DNA from: Gammaproteobacteria bacterium
GTDB lineage: Bacteria; Pseudomonadota; Gammaproteobacteria; Porifericomitales; Porifericomitaceae
NCBI GenBank assembly: GCA_028817255.1
Contig: JAPPQA010000204.1
Span: 1 to 22,832 of the forward strand
DNA length: 22,832 nt
Direction of reading: 5' to 3'
The notes below the pieces were generated by a model. The model saw only the letters and a program-made list of their open reading frames with translations, had not been told where the DNA came from and ran no database searches. Positions within the stretch are counted from its first letter, which is position 1. Every line of letters begins with the position of its first letter. A program made the position numbers and the translations under genes. Positions 8,160 through 14,225 of the stretch are shown piece after piece.

Positions 8160-8867
8160 GTGCAGCAACCTCCGGGACCCGATCCCTTCTCCTCTCTGAC
8201 GGCGGCGCAATGGTGGGACCCGGACGGCCCCATGAAAGCCTTACATGCCATCAACGGCCCGCGTCTGCGCTATATTGAGCAACATGTCGCGCTGGCCGGG
8301 CTTACGGTAGCCGACATCGGTTGCGGCGGCGGTCTGCTGGCCGAGGCCATGGCCCGCCGCGGGGCACGGGTAACCGGCCTGGACCTCGCCGGGCCCCCGC
8401 TACAAGCGGCCCGCGAACACGCCCGGGAACAGCCCTCCCTGGAAATCGCCTACGTACAGGGCGCTCCCGAAGAGTATGCGAAGCGCCATGCCGGGCGTTT
8501 CGACGCCGCGGTCTGCATGGAACTGCTGGAACACGTCTCCGACCCGGAGGCCATCGTGACCGCATGCGCGCGCTTGATTCGTCCCGGCGGGACGCTGTTC
8601 TTTTCCACCCTGAACCGCCGCCCGAAGAGTTACCTGCTCGCGGTGCTGGCCGCCGAATATCTGTGCGGCCTGCTGCCCATGGGCACTCACGACTACCGCA
8701 ACTTTCTGCGCCCCTCCGAATTGACCGCCATGGTTCGCAGACAGGGATTGCAGGCGCGCTCGATCCGCGGCCTGGGTTATCTCCCCTTCGTCAACCGCGC
8801 CTTTCTGGCCGACCGACCGGACATAAACTACCTGCTCTGCGCCCAGCGGCCGGAAGCGACCGCGTGA
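8160..8867 (+). CDS. ubiG: Ubiquinone biosynthesis O-methyltransferase UbiG
   Basis: The product has 235 residues, the usual UbiG length. It carries the family signature near the N-terminus (AAQWWDPDGPMKALHAIN), then the SAM-binding motif I DIGCGGG at 52-58, an acidic motif II near GLD, and CMELLEHVSDP in the middle. UbiG performs both O-methylations of ubiquinone synthesis (polyprenyl-hydroxyphenol and demethylubiquinol) using S-adenosylmethionine. It is a peripheral cytosolic or membrane-associated enzyme. The start chosen is GTG at 8160, because the ATG at 8232 would remove the conserved WWDP segment. It is 28 bases after the preceding gene. A ubiquinone gene fits the respiratory theme of the sdh locus further right. 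Confidence 0.92.
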   Translation: MQQPPGPDPFSSLTAAQWWDPDGPMKALHAINGPRLRYIEQHVALAGLTVADIGCGGGLLAEAMARRGARVTGLDLAGPPLQAAREHAREQPSLEIAYVQGAPEEYAKRHAGRFDAAVCMELLEHVSDPEAIVTACARLIRPGGTLFFSTLNRRPKSYLLAVLAAEYLCGLLPMGTHDYRNFLRPSELTAMVRRQGLQARSIRGLGYLPFVNRAFLADRPDINYLLCAQRPEATA

Positions 8868-8948
8868 ACCGCCCCCGGGTCCTCGACGAGTGAAGCGCGG
8901 GGAAATCCCGCTCCCCCAATCGCGCGAGGGCAACCGAATGACGACGGC

Positions 8949-9845
8949 ATGACCGAAAAAGATGCGCCGTCCGGGGCCGCCTACTGCAGGCAGCGGGCAG
9001 CCCCGGACGGCTCCAACCTGCATTACTGCCTGCTATACGCCCCGCCCGCCAGGCGTCGCGCCCTGCTGGCGCTGCATGCATACGAGCAGGAGCTGGCGGA
9101 GGCCGTCCTGCGCGGCAGCGACCCGGGGGTAGCCCGGCTGCGACTGGCCTGGTGGCGCGAGCAACTGCGCCGCAGCCGCACGGGGCGACACGACCACCCC
9201 GTGATGCAAGAGTTGCACGCGCTGCGGGAACAGCCGTTGCCGCCCGCGGAGACGCTGGCGGCCATGATTGACGCCCACGAACGACGGCTGCAACCCGCGC
9301 GCCCGGAGAGTCTCTCCGAACTGCTGAGGGAGTACTGCGCCGCCGGCGGCGCCCTGTGGCGCTGGACCGCCAGGCTGTGCGGCCCCGAGCGCGCGCAACC
9401 GCCGGCAGGCGCCGCAACCCCCGGCCGGGGAGAAACCGGGGAACGGCAGGCAGAAGACCTGGGCTGCGAGTTGGGCTGCCTGGCCGATGCCTTCCACTCC
9501 CTGCAGCACCTGCGCCAAAATGCCGCCATGGGGCGCCTGCAACTGCCCCTGGAGTGGTTGCGCGGCGCCGGCATCGAAACGGAGCGGTTGGCGGCGACGG
9601 AACCGCGGGCGCGCCAATTGGCGGCGATAGGAGTAGAGGCCGTGCGCAGCCGCCTGGAAACGCTGGCAAAGGCGTTCCCGCAAGCGCAGCGACGACGGCA
9701 GCTGCCCTGCCTGATCCTGGCGCGCCTGCTGACCGTTACCTGCCGCGAGATCGCCGCCGACGGCTACCGGCTGCTGGAGCGGCGCGTCGCCCTCACTCCG
9801 CTGCGCAAACTGTGGCTGGCCTGGCGCATGCGGCGCCTCGTGTAA
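8949..9845 (+). CDS. Squalene/phytoene-synthase-fold protein, probably non-catalytic (NDUFAF6-like)
   Basis: The product has 298 residues. The N-terminal pattern YCRQRAAPDGSNLHYCLLY followed by PPARRRALLALHAYEQEL, and then RLAWWREQL, is that of the trans-isoprenyl diphosphate synthase head-to-head family. The first Asp-rich motif should follow LHAY but reads EQELAEA. The second (normally in LRDVGEDxxRGRxYLP) reads LRQNAAMGRLQLP. Both Mg-diphosphate-binding motifs are therefore missing, so condensation of prenyl diphosphates is unlikely. This pattern is shared with proteobacterial and mitochondrial NDUFAF6-type proteins, the latter being a complex I assembly factor. The ATG at 8949 is used because an ATG at 8938 meets a stop after four codons. 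The 3' end overlaps the convergent ygfX-like gene by 82 bases. Residues 151-166 contain a Gly/Pro/Ala-rich insertion. Confidence 0.75.
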   Translation: MTEKDAPSGAAYCRQRAAPDGSNLHYCLLYAPPARRRALLALHAYEQELAEAVLRGSDPGVARLRLAWWREQLRRSRTGRHDHPVMQELHALREQPLPPAETLAAMIDAHERRLQPARPESLSELLREYCAAGGALWRWTARLCGPERAQPPAGAATPGRGETGERQAEDLGCELGCLADAFHSLQHLRQNAAMGRLQLPLEWLRGAGIETERLAATEPRARQLAAIGVEAVRSRLETLAKAFPQAQRRRQLPCLILARLLTVTCREIAADGYRLLERRVALTPLRKLWLAWRMRRLV

Positions 9846-10303
9846 TCCAGGGCGCGGGAAACGGCCGCCGCCAACCGACCCCGCCGTCGCAGTGCCGGGT
9901 CCAGCAGCAAACGCACCCGCAGACGACGCAGGTCCCGGGACGGGAGATCGCCAGGGAAGAACGCCACCGGCAGGCCGCCGCGGGCGCCGCGCAGGCAGAA
10001 CGCCGTTAACCACGGGTGGGCGCAGGCGCCGGGACGGAGTACGGCGGCCTCCAGACAGCCGTCGCGATGCAGCAACCACCACCGCCCCTCCCCATCCAGT
10101 AAAACGGCGGCGGGACGGCGGCGCAACGGCAACGCCGCAAGCAACAGCAACGGCGCGAGCCAGGGATGCGTCCGCGGCAACGCGGACAGAAACAAGCCGA
10201 GCAACGCCAGCGCCCAGACCGCCGCGCGTACCGCGCGCAGCCGCGACGCCGGCAACAGCGGCAGGTACAGGGTTTGCCGCCAATGCGCCCCCGCCGCGGT
10301 CAT
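9764..10303 (-). CDS. ygfX: YgfX-like inner-membrane protein
   Basis: The product has 179 residues from the ATG at 10303. The frame stays open further upstream to 10399, but that part lies inside the IS element and is not native. Two adjacent hydrophobic segments (about 26-42 and 47-60) are followed by a soluble part with GEGRWWLLHRDG and DLPSRDLRRLRVRL, the arrangement of YgfX (formerly CptA). That protein is a small membrane protein whose gene often lies next to sdhE and ygfZ. Here sdhE and ygfZ are about 6.8 kb away in the same window, on the opposite strand. The usual family end is near residue 135; about 44 extra Arg-rich residues here run antisense into the neighbouring gene and may not be conserved. 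The IS end is only 34 bases before the start, so the native promoter has probably been lost or replaced. Assigned from pattern memory. Confidence 0.6.
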   Translation of the reverse strand: MTAAGAHWRQTLYLPLLPASRLRAVRAAVWALALLGLFLSALPRTHPWLAPLLLLAALPLRRRPAAVLLDGEGRWWLLHRDGCLEAAVLRPGACAHPWLTAFCLRGARGGLPVAFFPGDLPSRDLRRLRVRLLLDPALRRRGRLAAAVSRALDYTRRRMRQASHSLRSGVRATRRSSSR

Positions 10304-10336
10304 GCCGCGCAAATTCCCGTAAGAATCCTGTACTGC

Positions 10337-10356
10337 TTCAGACACATATAAGACAA
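10337..10356 (+). repeat. Left terminal inverted repeat of the IS
   Basis: Compared with the reverse complement of 11435-11453, 17 positions match, with two mismatches and one gap. The shared cores are TTCA, CACATAT and AGACAA. The repeats lie just outside the transposase region on both sides, as expected for IS ends. Confidence 0.65.
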
Positions 10357-10372
10357 CGCTAGGCAAGGAAGT

Positions 10373-10421
10373 CGGGTAGCCTCGATGTTTTTCACGCAAC
10401 AGAAAACAGAAGGACTACCCG
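10373..10421 (+). promoter_or_regulatory. Hairpin across the transposase ribosome binding site
   Basis: CGGGTAG at 10373-10379 is the exact complement of CTACCCG at 10415-10421, which directly precedes the transposase ATG at 10422. AAGGA, the likely ribosome binding site, lies at the loop edge. A transcript entering from outside the element would fold and block initiation, a device known in several IS families. The pairing is seen directly; the role is inferred. Confidence 0.4.
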
Positions 10422-11433
10422 ATGCAGATACGAAGTCTGCGGATCAAATCTTATCGCAGTTGGGCGATAGACGATACGTCCGGTGCGCCCGCGCAGGACC
10501 CGGCGCGAACGGCTGGAGTTTTACTGAGAGTTGAAGGACGAAGACTGCTCCCGGGCTCTGTGCCTCAAAGCCATCGGCTGGTCGCGGGCAACCTACTACC
10601 GCTGGCTGAAGCGCTACCGGGAGCAGGGCATGGCCGGGCTGGCCGAACGCAGCCGTCGTCCGCGTCGCAACCGGCAAAGAAAGTGGACGGCGAAGCAAGA
10701 GCGGGCGGTGCTGGCCTTGCGCGACCGCCAGCCGTTGTGGGACAAGCGCAAGATTGCCGCCGTGCTGCGCCGCGAAGGCGTCCTGTCGCTCAGCGAAAGC
10801 ACGGTGTGGCGCATCCTGCAAAGGGCGCTGGCCCGGCGCCGTATCTGGCCCGCGTCGTCGTATGCCGGACGGGCCAAACCCAAGCGGCGGCGGGTCTTTC
10901 GAGGTCATGCCCAGCCTTGGCGCTGGGGCATGAAGGCGCACGGCCCCGGCCGGTTAGTGCAGGTGGACCACATGAGCGTGAGCTTCCCCGGCTGCACCTT
11001 GAAAAATTTCACCGCCGTATGCCCGGTCACCGGCTATCTGGTGTCTCGCGTCTATAGCCGAGCCACCAGCGCCAACGCCGTTCGCTTCCTGGAATACGTC
11101 TTGCAGTCCTTGCCGTTCCCCGTGCTCTCGCTGCAGGTGGACGGGGGCAGCGAGTTCCGCGGCGCACTGGAAGAAGCCTGCCGGGTGCGCGGCATCGGCC
11201 TGTACGTGTTGCCTCCCAGAAGCCCCAAATGGAACGGGTGTGTGGAACGGGCGCATCGTTCCCTGCGTGAGGAATTCTATACCCGATATCGAGGCGACTG
11301 GCGTTTGCGGACGGTGAACCGCGCCATGGAGGACTTCCAGAAACACTACTGTCACTACCGCCCTCACGGCGGCAGAGGCAGAGACATGCTTACCCCTATG
11401 GAGTATTATCGCCGCTTCGCAGAGGCAGCCTGA
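10422..11433 (+). pseudogene. IS transposase (rve integrase core) broken by a frameshift and a nonsense codon
   Basis: The ATG at 10422 begins MQIRSLRIKSYRSWAIDDTS, the typical start of this transposase group. The frame is then lost. Removing one C from the CC at 10480-10481 restores DDTS-VRPRRTRRERLEFY, but an in-frame TGA follows at 10525-10527. After it the frame is open to 11433: an HTH-like segment (AIGWSRATYYRW), then the integrase core. Numbered from the TTG at 10531, the catalytic triad is Asp146 (QVDHMS), Asp204 (QVDGGSEF) and Glu239 (NGCVERAHR), with the DD(35)E spacing. The catalytic core is therefore intact and only the first ~36 residues are disrupted. Restart at TTG 10531 could give a 300-residue protein, and programmed frameshifting would not explain the extra stop. 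Most likely this is a recently inactivated copy. Confidence 0.78.
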
Positions 11434-11434
11434 T

Positions 11435-11453
11435 TTGTCTCATATGTGGTGAA
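11435..11453 (-). repeat. Right terminal inverted repeat of the IS
   Basis: This is the partner of 10337-10356. It begins two bases after the transposase stop codon, a common arrangement at the 3' end of such elements. Confidence 0.65.
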
Positions 11454-11466
11454 CCCGTTCAAAATA

Positions 11467-11496
11467 TTGACACTCGGCCCGTTCATCCGATAAAAT
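11467..11496 (+). promoter_or_regulatory. Near-consensus sigma-70 promoter upstream of the TPR gene
   Basis: A perfect TTGACA at 11467-11472 and TAAAAT at 11491-11496 are separated by 18 bases. It begins 13 bases outside the right IS repeat and points into the TPR gene, with about 130 bases of leader. It is the strongest promoter match I found in the window. Confidence 0.6.
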
Positions 11497-11531
11497 CCCG
11501 CCTTGCCGAGAACAGTGAGGCAGGAAGCCCA

Positions 11532-11642
11532 ATGAGTCCAACTATCGAAACACCGTTTGCAATCGCGGCGGCGCATGGTGTCGGTATTCGCTACAACTCT
11601 GCCAGCCCTCCACGTGCAAAAGGCGGAGGCACCCATGGCTGA
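11532..11642 (+). CDS. Possible 36-residue leader peptide overlapping the TPR gene start
   Basis: The ATG at 11532 is preceded by AGGAAG at a suitable distance (about 5 bases). The frame runs 36 codons and stops at 11640-11642, inside the second and third codons of the TPR gene, giving an 8-base overlap typical of translational coupling. The peptide is Ala/Gly/Pro-rich with no recognised motif. It may equally be an untranslated leader or a decayed 5' end of the TPR gene. Confidence 0.25.
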   Translation: MSPTIETPFAIAAAHGVGIRYNSASPPRAKGGGTHG

Positions 11643-12747
11643 GGAGAAAAACTCTACCGCGCCCGAGAATTACGCCGAGGCGGTTCATCTTGACCCAAAA
11701 GATGCCGTTGCCTATACCGCTCGGGGCATTGCCAGAGCAAAACTTGAACTACACCAAGCGGCTATCGAGGACTTCGACCAAGCCATTCGACTGGAACCAG
11801 CACTTGCCGCTGCATACAACAATCGGGGCATTGCCAGATATCACTCAGAACAATACCAGGAGGCTATCGAGGACTACGACCAAGCCATTCGACTGGAACC
11901 AAAAGATGCCGCTGCATACAACAATCGAGGCAATGCCAAAAGACACCTGGAACAATACCAGGAGGCTATCGAGGACTACGACCAAGCCATTCGACTGGAA
12001 CCAAAAGATGCCGCTGCATACAACAATCGAGGCAATGCCAAAAGACACCTGGAACAATACCAGGAGGCTATCGAGGACTACGACCAAGCCATTCGACTGG
12101 AACCAAAAGATGCCGCTGCATACAACAATCGAGGCAATGCCAAAAGACACCTGGAACAATACCAGGAGGCTATCGAGGACTACGACCAGACCATTCGCCT
12201 TAAACCAAAAAATGCTGCTGCACACAATAATCGGGGCATTGCCAAATATCGCCTTAAACAATACCAGGAGGCTATCGAGGACTACGACCAGGCCATTTGC
12301 CTTGAACCAAAACTTGCCGCTGCCTACTACAATCTACAAAATGCAACAGACACCTTGAACAAATACCAGGCGGCCATTGCCTACTGCAAGCGGGGCAAGG
12401 CCAACTATCAACTTGGACAATACCAGGCGGCTATCGAGGACTACGACCAGGCCATTTGCCTTGAACCAAAACTTGCCTTTGCATACAACAATCGGGGCAA
12501 GGCCAAATATCGCCTGGATCAATACCAGGAGGCCATCAAGGACTTCGGCCAAGCCATTTGCCTTGAACCAAAACTTGCCGTTGCCTACTACAATCGAGGT
12601 GCTGCCAAAGAAAAATTAGAATGTATTGACAAAGCGCGTTCCGACCTTCAGATCGCCCTGCGCCTCGCCCAGGAAGCCGGCGATGAAAAATTGGCAGCTG
12701 CAATCTCCAATACAATCCAGGAAATTGATAATCCCGAAACGCAATAA
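11635..12747 (+). CDS. Tetratricopeptide-repeat protein
   Basis: The product has 370 residues from the ATG at 11635, chosen because GGCGGAGG lies 5-12 bases upstream; in-frame TTG 11557 and ATG 11575 would add residues without TPR character. Almost the whole protein is 34-residue TPR units of the form AAAYNNRGxAKxxLxQYQEAIEDYDQAIxLEPK, about nine complete ones plus a truncated one near residues 229-251. The last 40 residues form a capping helix region. There is no signal peptide or membrane segment, so it is presumably a cytosolic scaffold for protein-protein contacts. Base composition is clearly less GC-rich than the flanking genes and codon use differs, which with the adjacent IS suggests acquisition by transfer. 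The partner is unknown. The middle units are identical at DNA level (see the repeat entry). Confidence 0.85.
   Translation: MAEEKNSTAPENYAEAVHLDPKDAVAYTARGIARAKLELHQAAIEDFDQAIRLEPALAAAYNNRGIARYHSEQYQEAIEDYDQAIRLEPKDAAAYNNRGNAKRHLEQYQEAIEDYDQAIRLEPKDAAAYNNRGNAKRHLEQYQEAIEDYDQAIRLEPKDAAAYNNRGNAKRHLEQYQEAIEDYDQTIRLKPKNAAAHNNRGIAKYRLKQYQEAIEDYDQAICLEPKLAAAYYNLQNATDTLNKYQAAIAYCKRGKANYQLGQYQAAIEDYDQAICLEPKLAFAYNNRGKAKYRLDQYQEAIKDFGQAICLEPKLAVAYYNRGAAKEKLECIDKARSDLQIALRLAQEAGDEKLAAAISNTIQEIDNPETQ
11851..12156 (+). repeat. Three identical tandem 102-bp units within the TPR gene
   Basis: Units starting at 11851, 11953 and 12055 are identical over 102 bases, including third codon positions. The unit starting at 12157 matches for about 30 bases and then diverges. 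102 bases equals one 34-residue TPR, so copy-number change would keep the frame. Silent-site identity points to recent duplication or gene conversion. Confidence 0.92.
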
Positions 12748-12854
12748 ACAGAATTGGCCGCGAACAGAATCGGCCTCCAAATCCGCGATTGGATGGCGAG
12801 GGAAGGGAGATCGCTTCCTGAGGATGTAAGTACGATAAGGCTTTCGGTACAATT

Positions 12855-12886
12855 GTAGCCTATTCGCTACCGCACCCAATAGGTGC
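12855..12886 (+). other. Two adjacent hairpins with a mutually exclusive alternative stem
   Basis: GTAGC/GCTAC (12855-12859 with 12866-12870) and GCACC/GGTGC (12872-12876 with 12882-12886) are perfect 5-bp stems one base apart. CCTATT at 12859-12864 can instead pair with AATAGG at 12878-12883, which would disrupt both. No T-run follows, so it is not an ordinary terminator. Confidence 0.3.
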
Positions 12887-13138
12887 AACGCATATGGGCA
12901 TTCCCTCGAACTGCAAGACGGCGGCAAAGCGGGGGCAACCGTGCGGGCTGGTCAGAGTGCGCCCGGCCTGGGTCCTCCAGCCCCTGAATTAGTCGAAATC
13001 CCCCTTTCCCGACCGATAGGGACGGTCCCTTTCCTACGACTGTGCTGTCGCGCTCCCTTTCCGGGACGAATCGGCACCCTCACTGCCGGAAAAACCCTCC
13101 GCTCAGCTCAATCACGGATTTGGAGCCCCATAGAATCC

Positions 13139-13167
13139 TTGCAATTCAAGACGACTGCCAGGATACT
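13139..13167 (+). promoter_or_regulatory. Candidate promoter for the sdh operon
   Basis: TTGCAA at 13139-13144 and GATACT at 13162-13167 are separated by 17 bases, and the sdhC ATG lies about 240 bases downstream. Each hexamer differs from the sigma-70 consensus by two bases. It is the best pair I could find in this gap, but such matches are not rare. Confidence 0.25.
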
Positions 13168-13409
13168 GGCAGGGGACGCCGGTTGTAGTGATCCAAAATA
13201 ATGATTTCCCCTGCAAACAAAAAAGACCAAGACCGCGCGCGTACGCCGACGGGACGGGAGCAACGGCCGCGGCCATCCCGGCCGCGCGAAGTCGGCGGCC
13301 CACGCGGCCCGGAGCCGACCCGCTACGGCGACTGGGAGCGCAAGGGGCGCTGCATAGACTTCTAGCGGCACTCCAGGCTCCAGGCACGGCGACGATAGAA
13401 CGCAAGACT

Positions 13410-13820
13410 ATGAAAACAGAAAGGCCCCGGGCGGACAGACCTCTGTCGCCGCACTTGCAGATCTACAAACCGCAATTGACCTCCGTCTTGTCAATTACGC
13501 ACCGCGGCAGCGGCGTTCTGCTGGCTCTCGGTTCGCTGGCGCTGGGGATGACCCTGGTGGCGCTGGCGCTGGGGATGCAGACCTTCTCCACCGTGCAGGA
13601 GCAACTCCGGTCCTGGTACGGCCAGTGCGCCCTGCTGACCTGGAGCGCCTGCCTGTACTACCACCTGTGCAATGGAGTCCGGCACCTGTTCTGGGATGCC
13701 GGATACGGCTTCCAGTTGAAAACGGCTTACGCCTCCGGAATCGCGGTCCTGGCCCTGACCGCGGCGCTAACGGCACTGACCTGGGTACTCAGCGCGTACC
13801 GGCTGAGCGGCGGTCCATGA
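13410..13820 (+). CDS. sdhC: Succinate dehydrogenase cytochrome b556 subunit SdhC
   Basis: The product has 136 residues with three hydrophobic segments. It starts with the family pattern RPLSPHLQIYKPQLTSVLSI. Ser28 and Arg32 in SITHRGSG correspond to the quinone-site residues of E. coli SdhC, and His85 in YYHLCNGVRHLFWD is the expected haem b ligand. It anchors complex II to the inner membrane together with SdhD and forms part of the ubiquinone pocket. The ATG at 13410 matches the usual N-terminus, although the frame is open further upstream. sdhD follows after 10 bases. The sequence is closer in style to the alphaproteobacterial and mitochondrial type than to the E. coli type. Confidence 0.95.
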   Translation: MKTERPRADRPLSPHLQIYKPQLTSVLSITHRGSGVLLALGSLALGMTLVALALGMQTFSTVQEQLRSWYGQCALLTWSACLYYHLCNGVRHLFWDAGYGFQLKTAYASGIAVLALTAALTALTWVLSAYRLSGGP

Positions 13821-13830
13821 GTCCGCGCGC

Positions 13831-14211
13831 ATGAGTCTGCGGACGCCGCTGGGCCGGGCGCAGGGGCTGGGGACGGCGAAGTCCGGCCTCCACCACTGGT
13901 GGCTACAGCGCCTGACCGCCATCGCGCTGGCGCCGCTCAGCCTGTGGTTTGCCCTGGCGGCGACCCATCTCCTGCACGCCGACTACTACGCGACGGTCTC
14001 CTGGGTGGCAGATCCGCTGAACGCCTGCTTGTTGATCATCTTCCTGGTCGCCTTGTACTACCACGCCCTGCTGGGCATGCAAGTGGTGGTGGAAGACTAC
14101 TCGCACGGCCCGGGGGAGAAGCTGGTCTGCCTGGTCATTCTGCGCCTGCTATTTCTGTTCGTCGGCATCACCGCGGTTTTGGCCGTGCTTAAGGTGGCGC
14201 TGGGGGGCTGA
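13831..14211 (+). CDS. sdhD: Succinate dehydrogenase membrane anchor subunit SdhD
   Basis: The product has 126 residues and three membrane helices. His78 in ALYYHALLGMQVVVEDY is the second axial haem ligand, and Asp89-Tyr90 stand at the same spacing from it as the E. coli quinone-site Asp82-Tyr83 from His71. The N-terminal GLHHWWLQRLTAIAL segment is typical of the subunit. An ATG overlapping the sdhC stop at 13817 ends after five codons, so 13831 is the start. It is co-transcribed with sdhC and sdhA. Confidence 0.95.
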   Translation: MSLRTPLGRAQGLGTAKSGLHHWWLQRLTAIALAPLSLWFALAATHLLHADYYATVSWVADPLNACLLIIFLVALYYHALLGMQVVVEDYSHGPGEKLVCLVILRLLFLFVGITAVLAVLKVALGG

Positions 14212-14225
14212 CCCAGAGCGGGGCG

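Larger units (their letters stand above)
10337..11453. mobile_element. Insertion sequence with a rve/DDE integrase-type transposase
   Basis: Imperfect inverted repeats at 10337-10356 and 11435-11453 flank a single transposase reading region, giving an element of about 1.1 kb. The transposase is of the IS481/IS3-like retroviral-integrase type. Exact outer ends and a target duplication could not be fixed by eye. The insertion separates the ygfX-like gene from the TPR gene. The transposase has two lesions near its N-terminus, so the copy is probably not autonomous. Confidence 0.75.
12748..13409. other. 662-bp intergenic region between the TPR gene and sdhC
   Basis: No convincing gene was found. 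The plus-strand frame at 12941-13201 has low-complexity content and no recognised domain, and the frame open upstream of sdhC from 13188 shows no family features before the ATG at 13410. The stretch contains adjacent hairpins at 12855-12886, a weak palindrome GGGACGGTCCC at 13019-13029 and a candidate sdh promoter at 13139-13167. No tRNA or terminator with a T-run was recognised. Confidence 0.6.

Noticed and set aside
11851..12258. Regular repeats as a possible CRISPR array
   Set aside because: Period is 102 bases with no unique spacers, and the repeats encode TPR units in frame.
12757..12774. GGCCG/CGGCC inverted repeat after the TPR gene as a terminator
   Set aside because: Stem of five pairs with a ten-base loop and no T-run downstream.
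12941..13201. 86-residue frame upstream of sdhC
   Set aside because: No motif, mixed composition and no good ribosome binding site.
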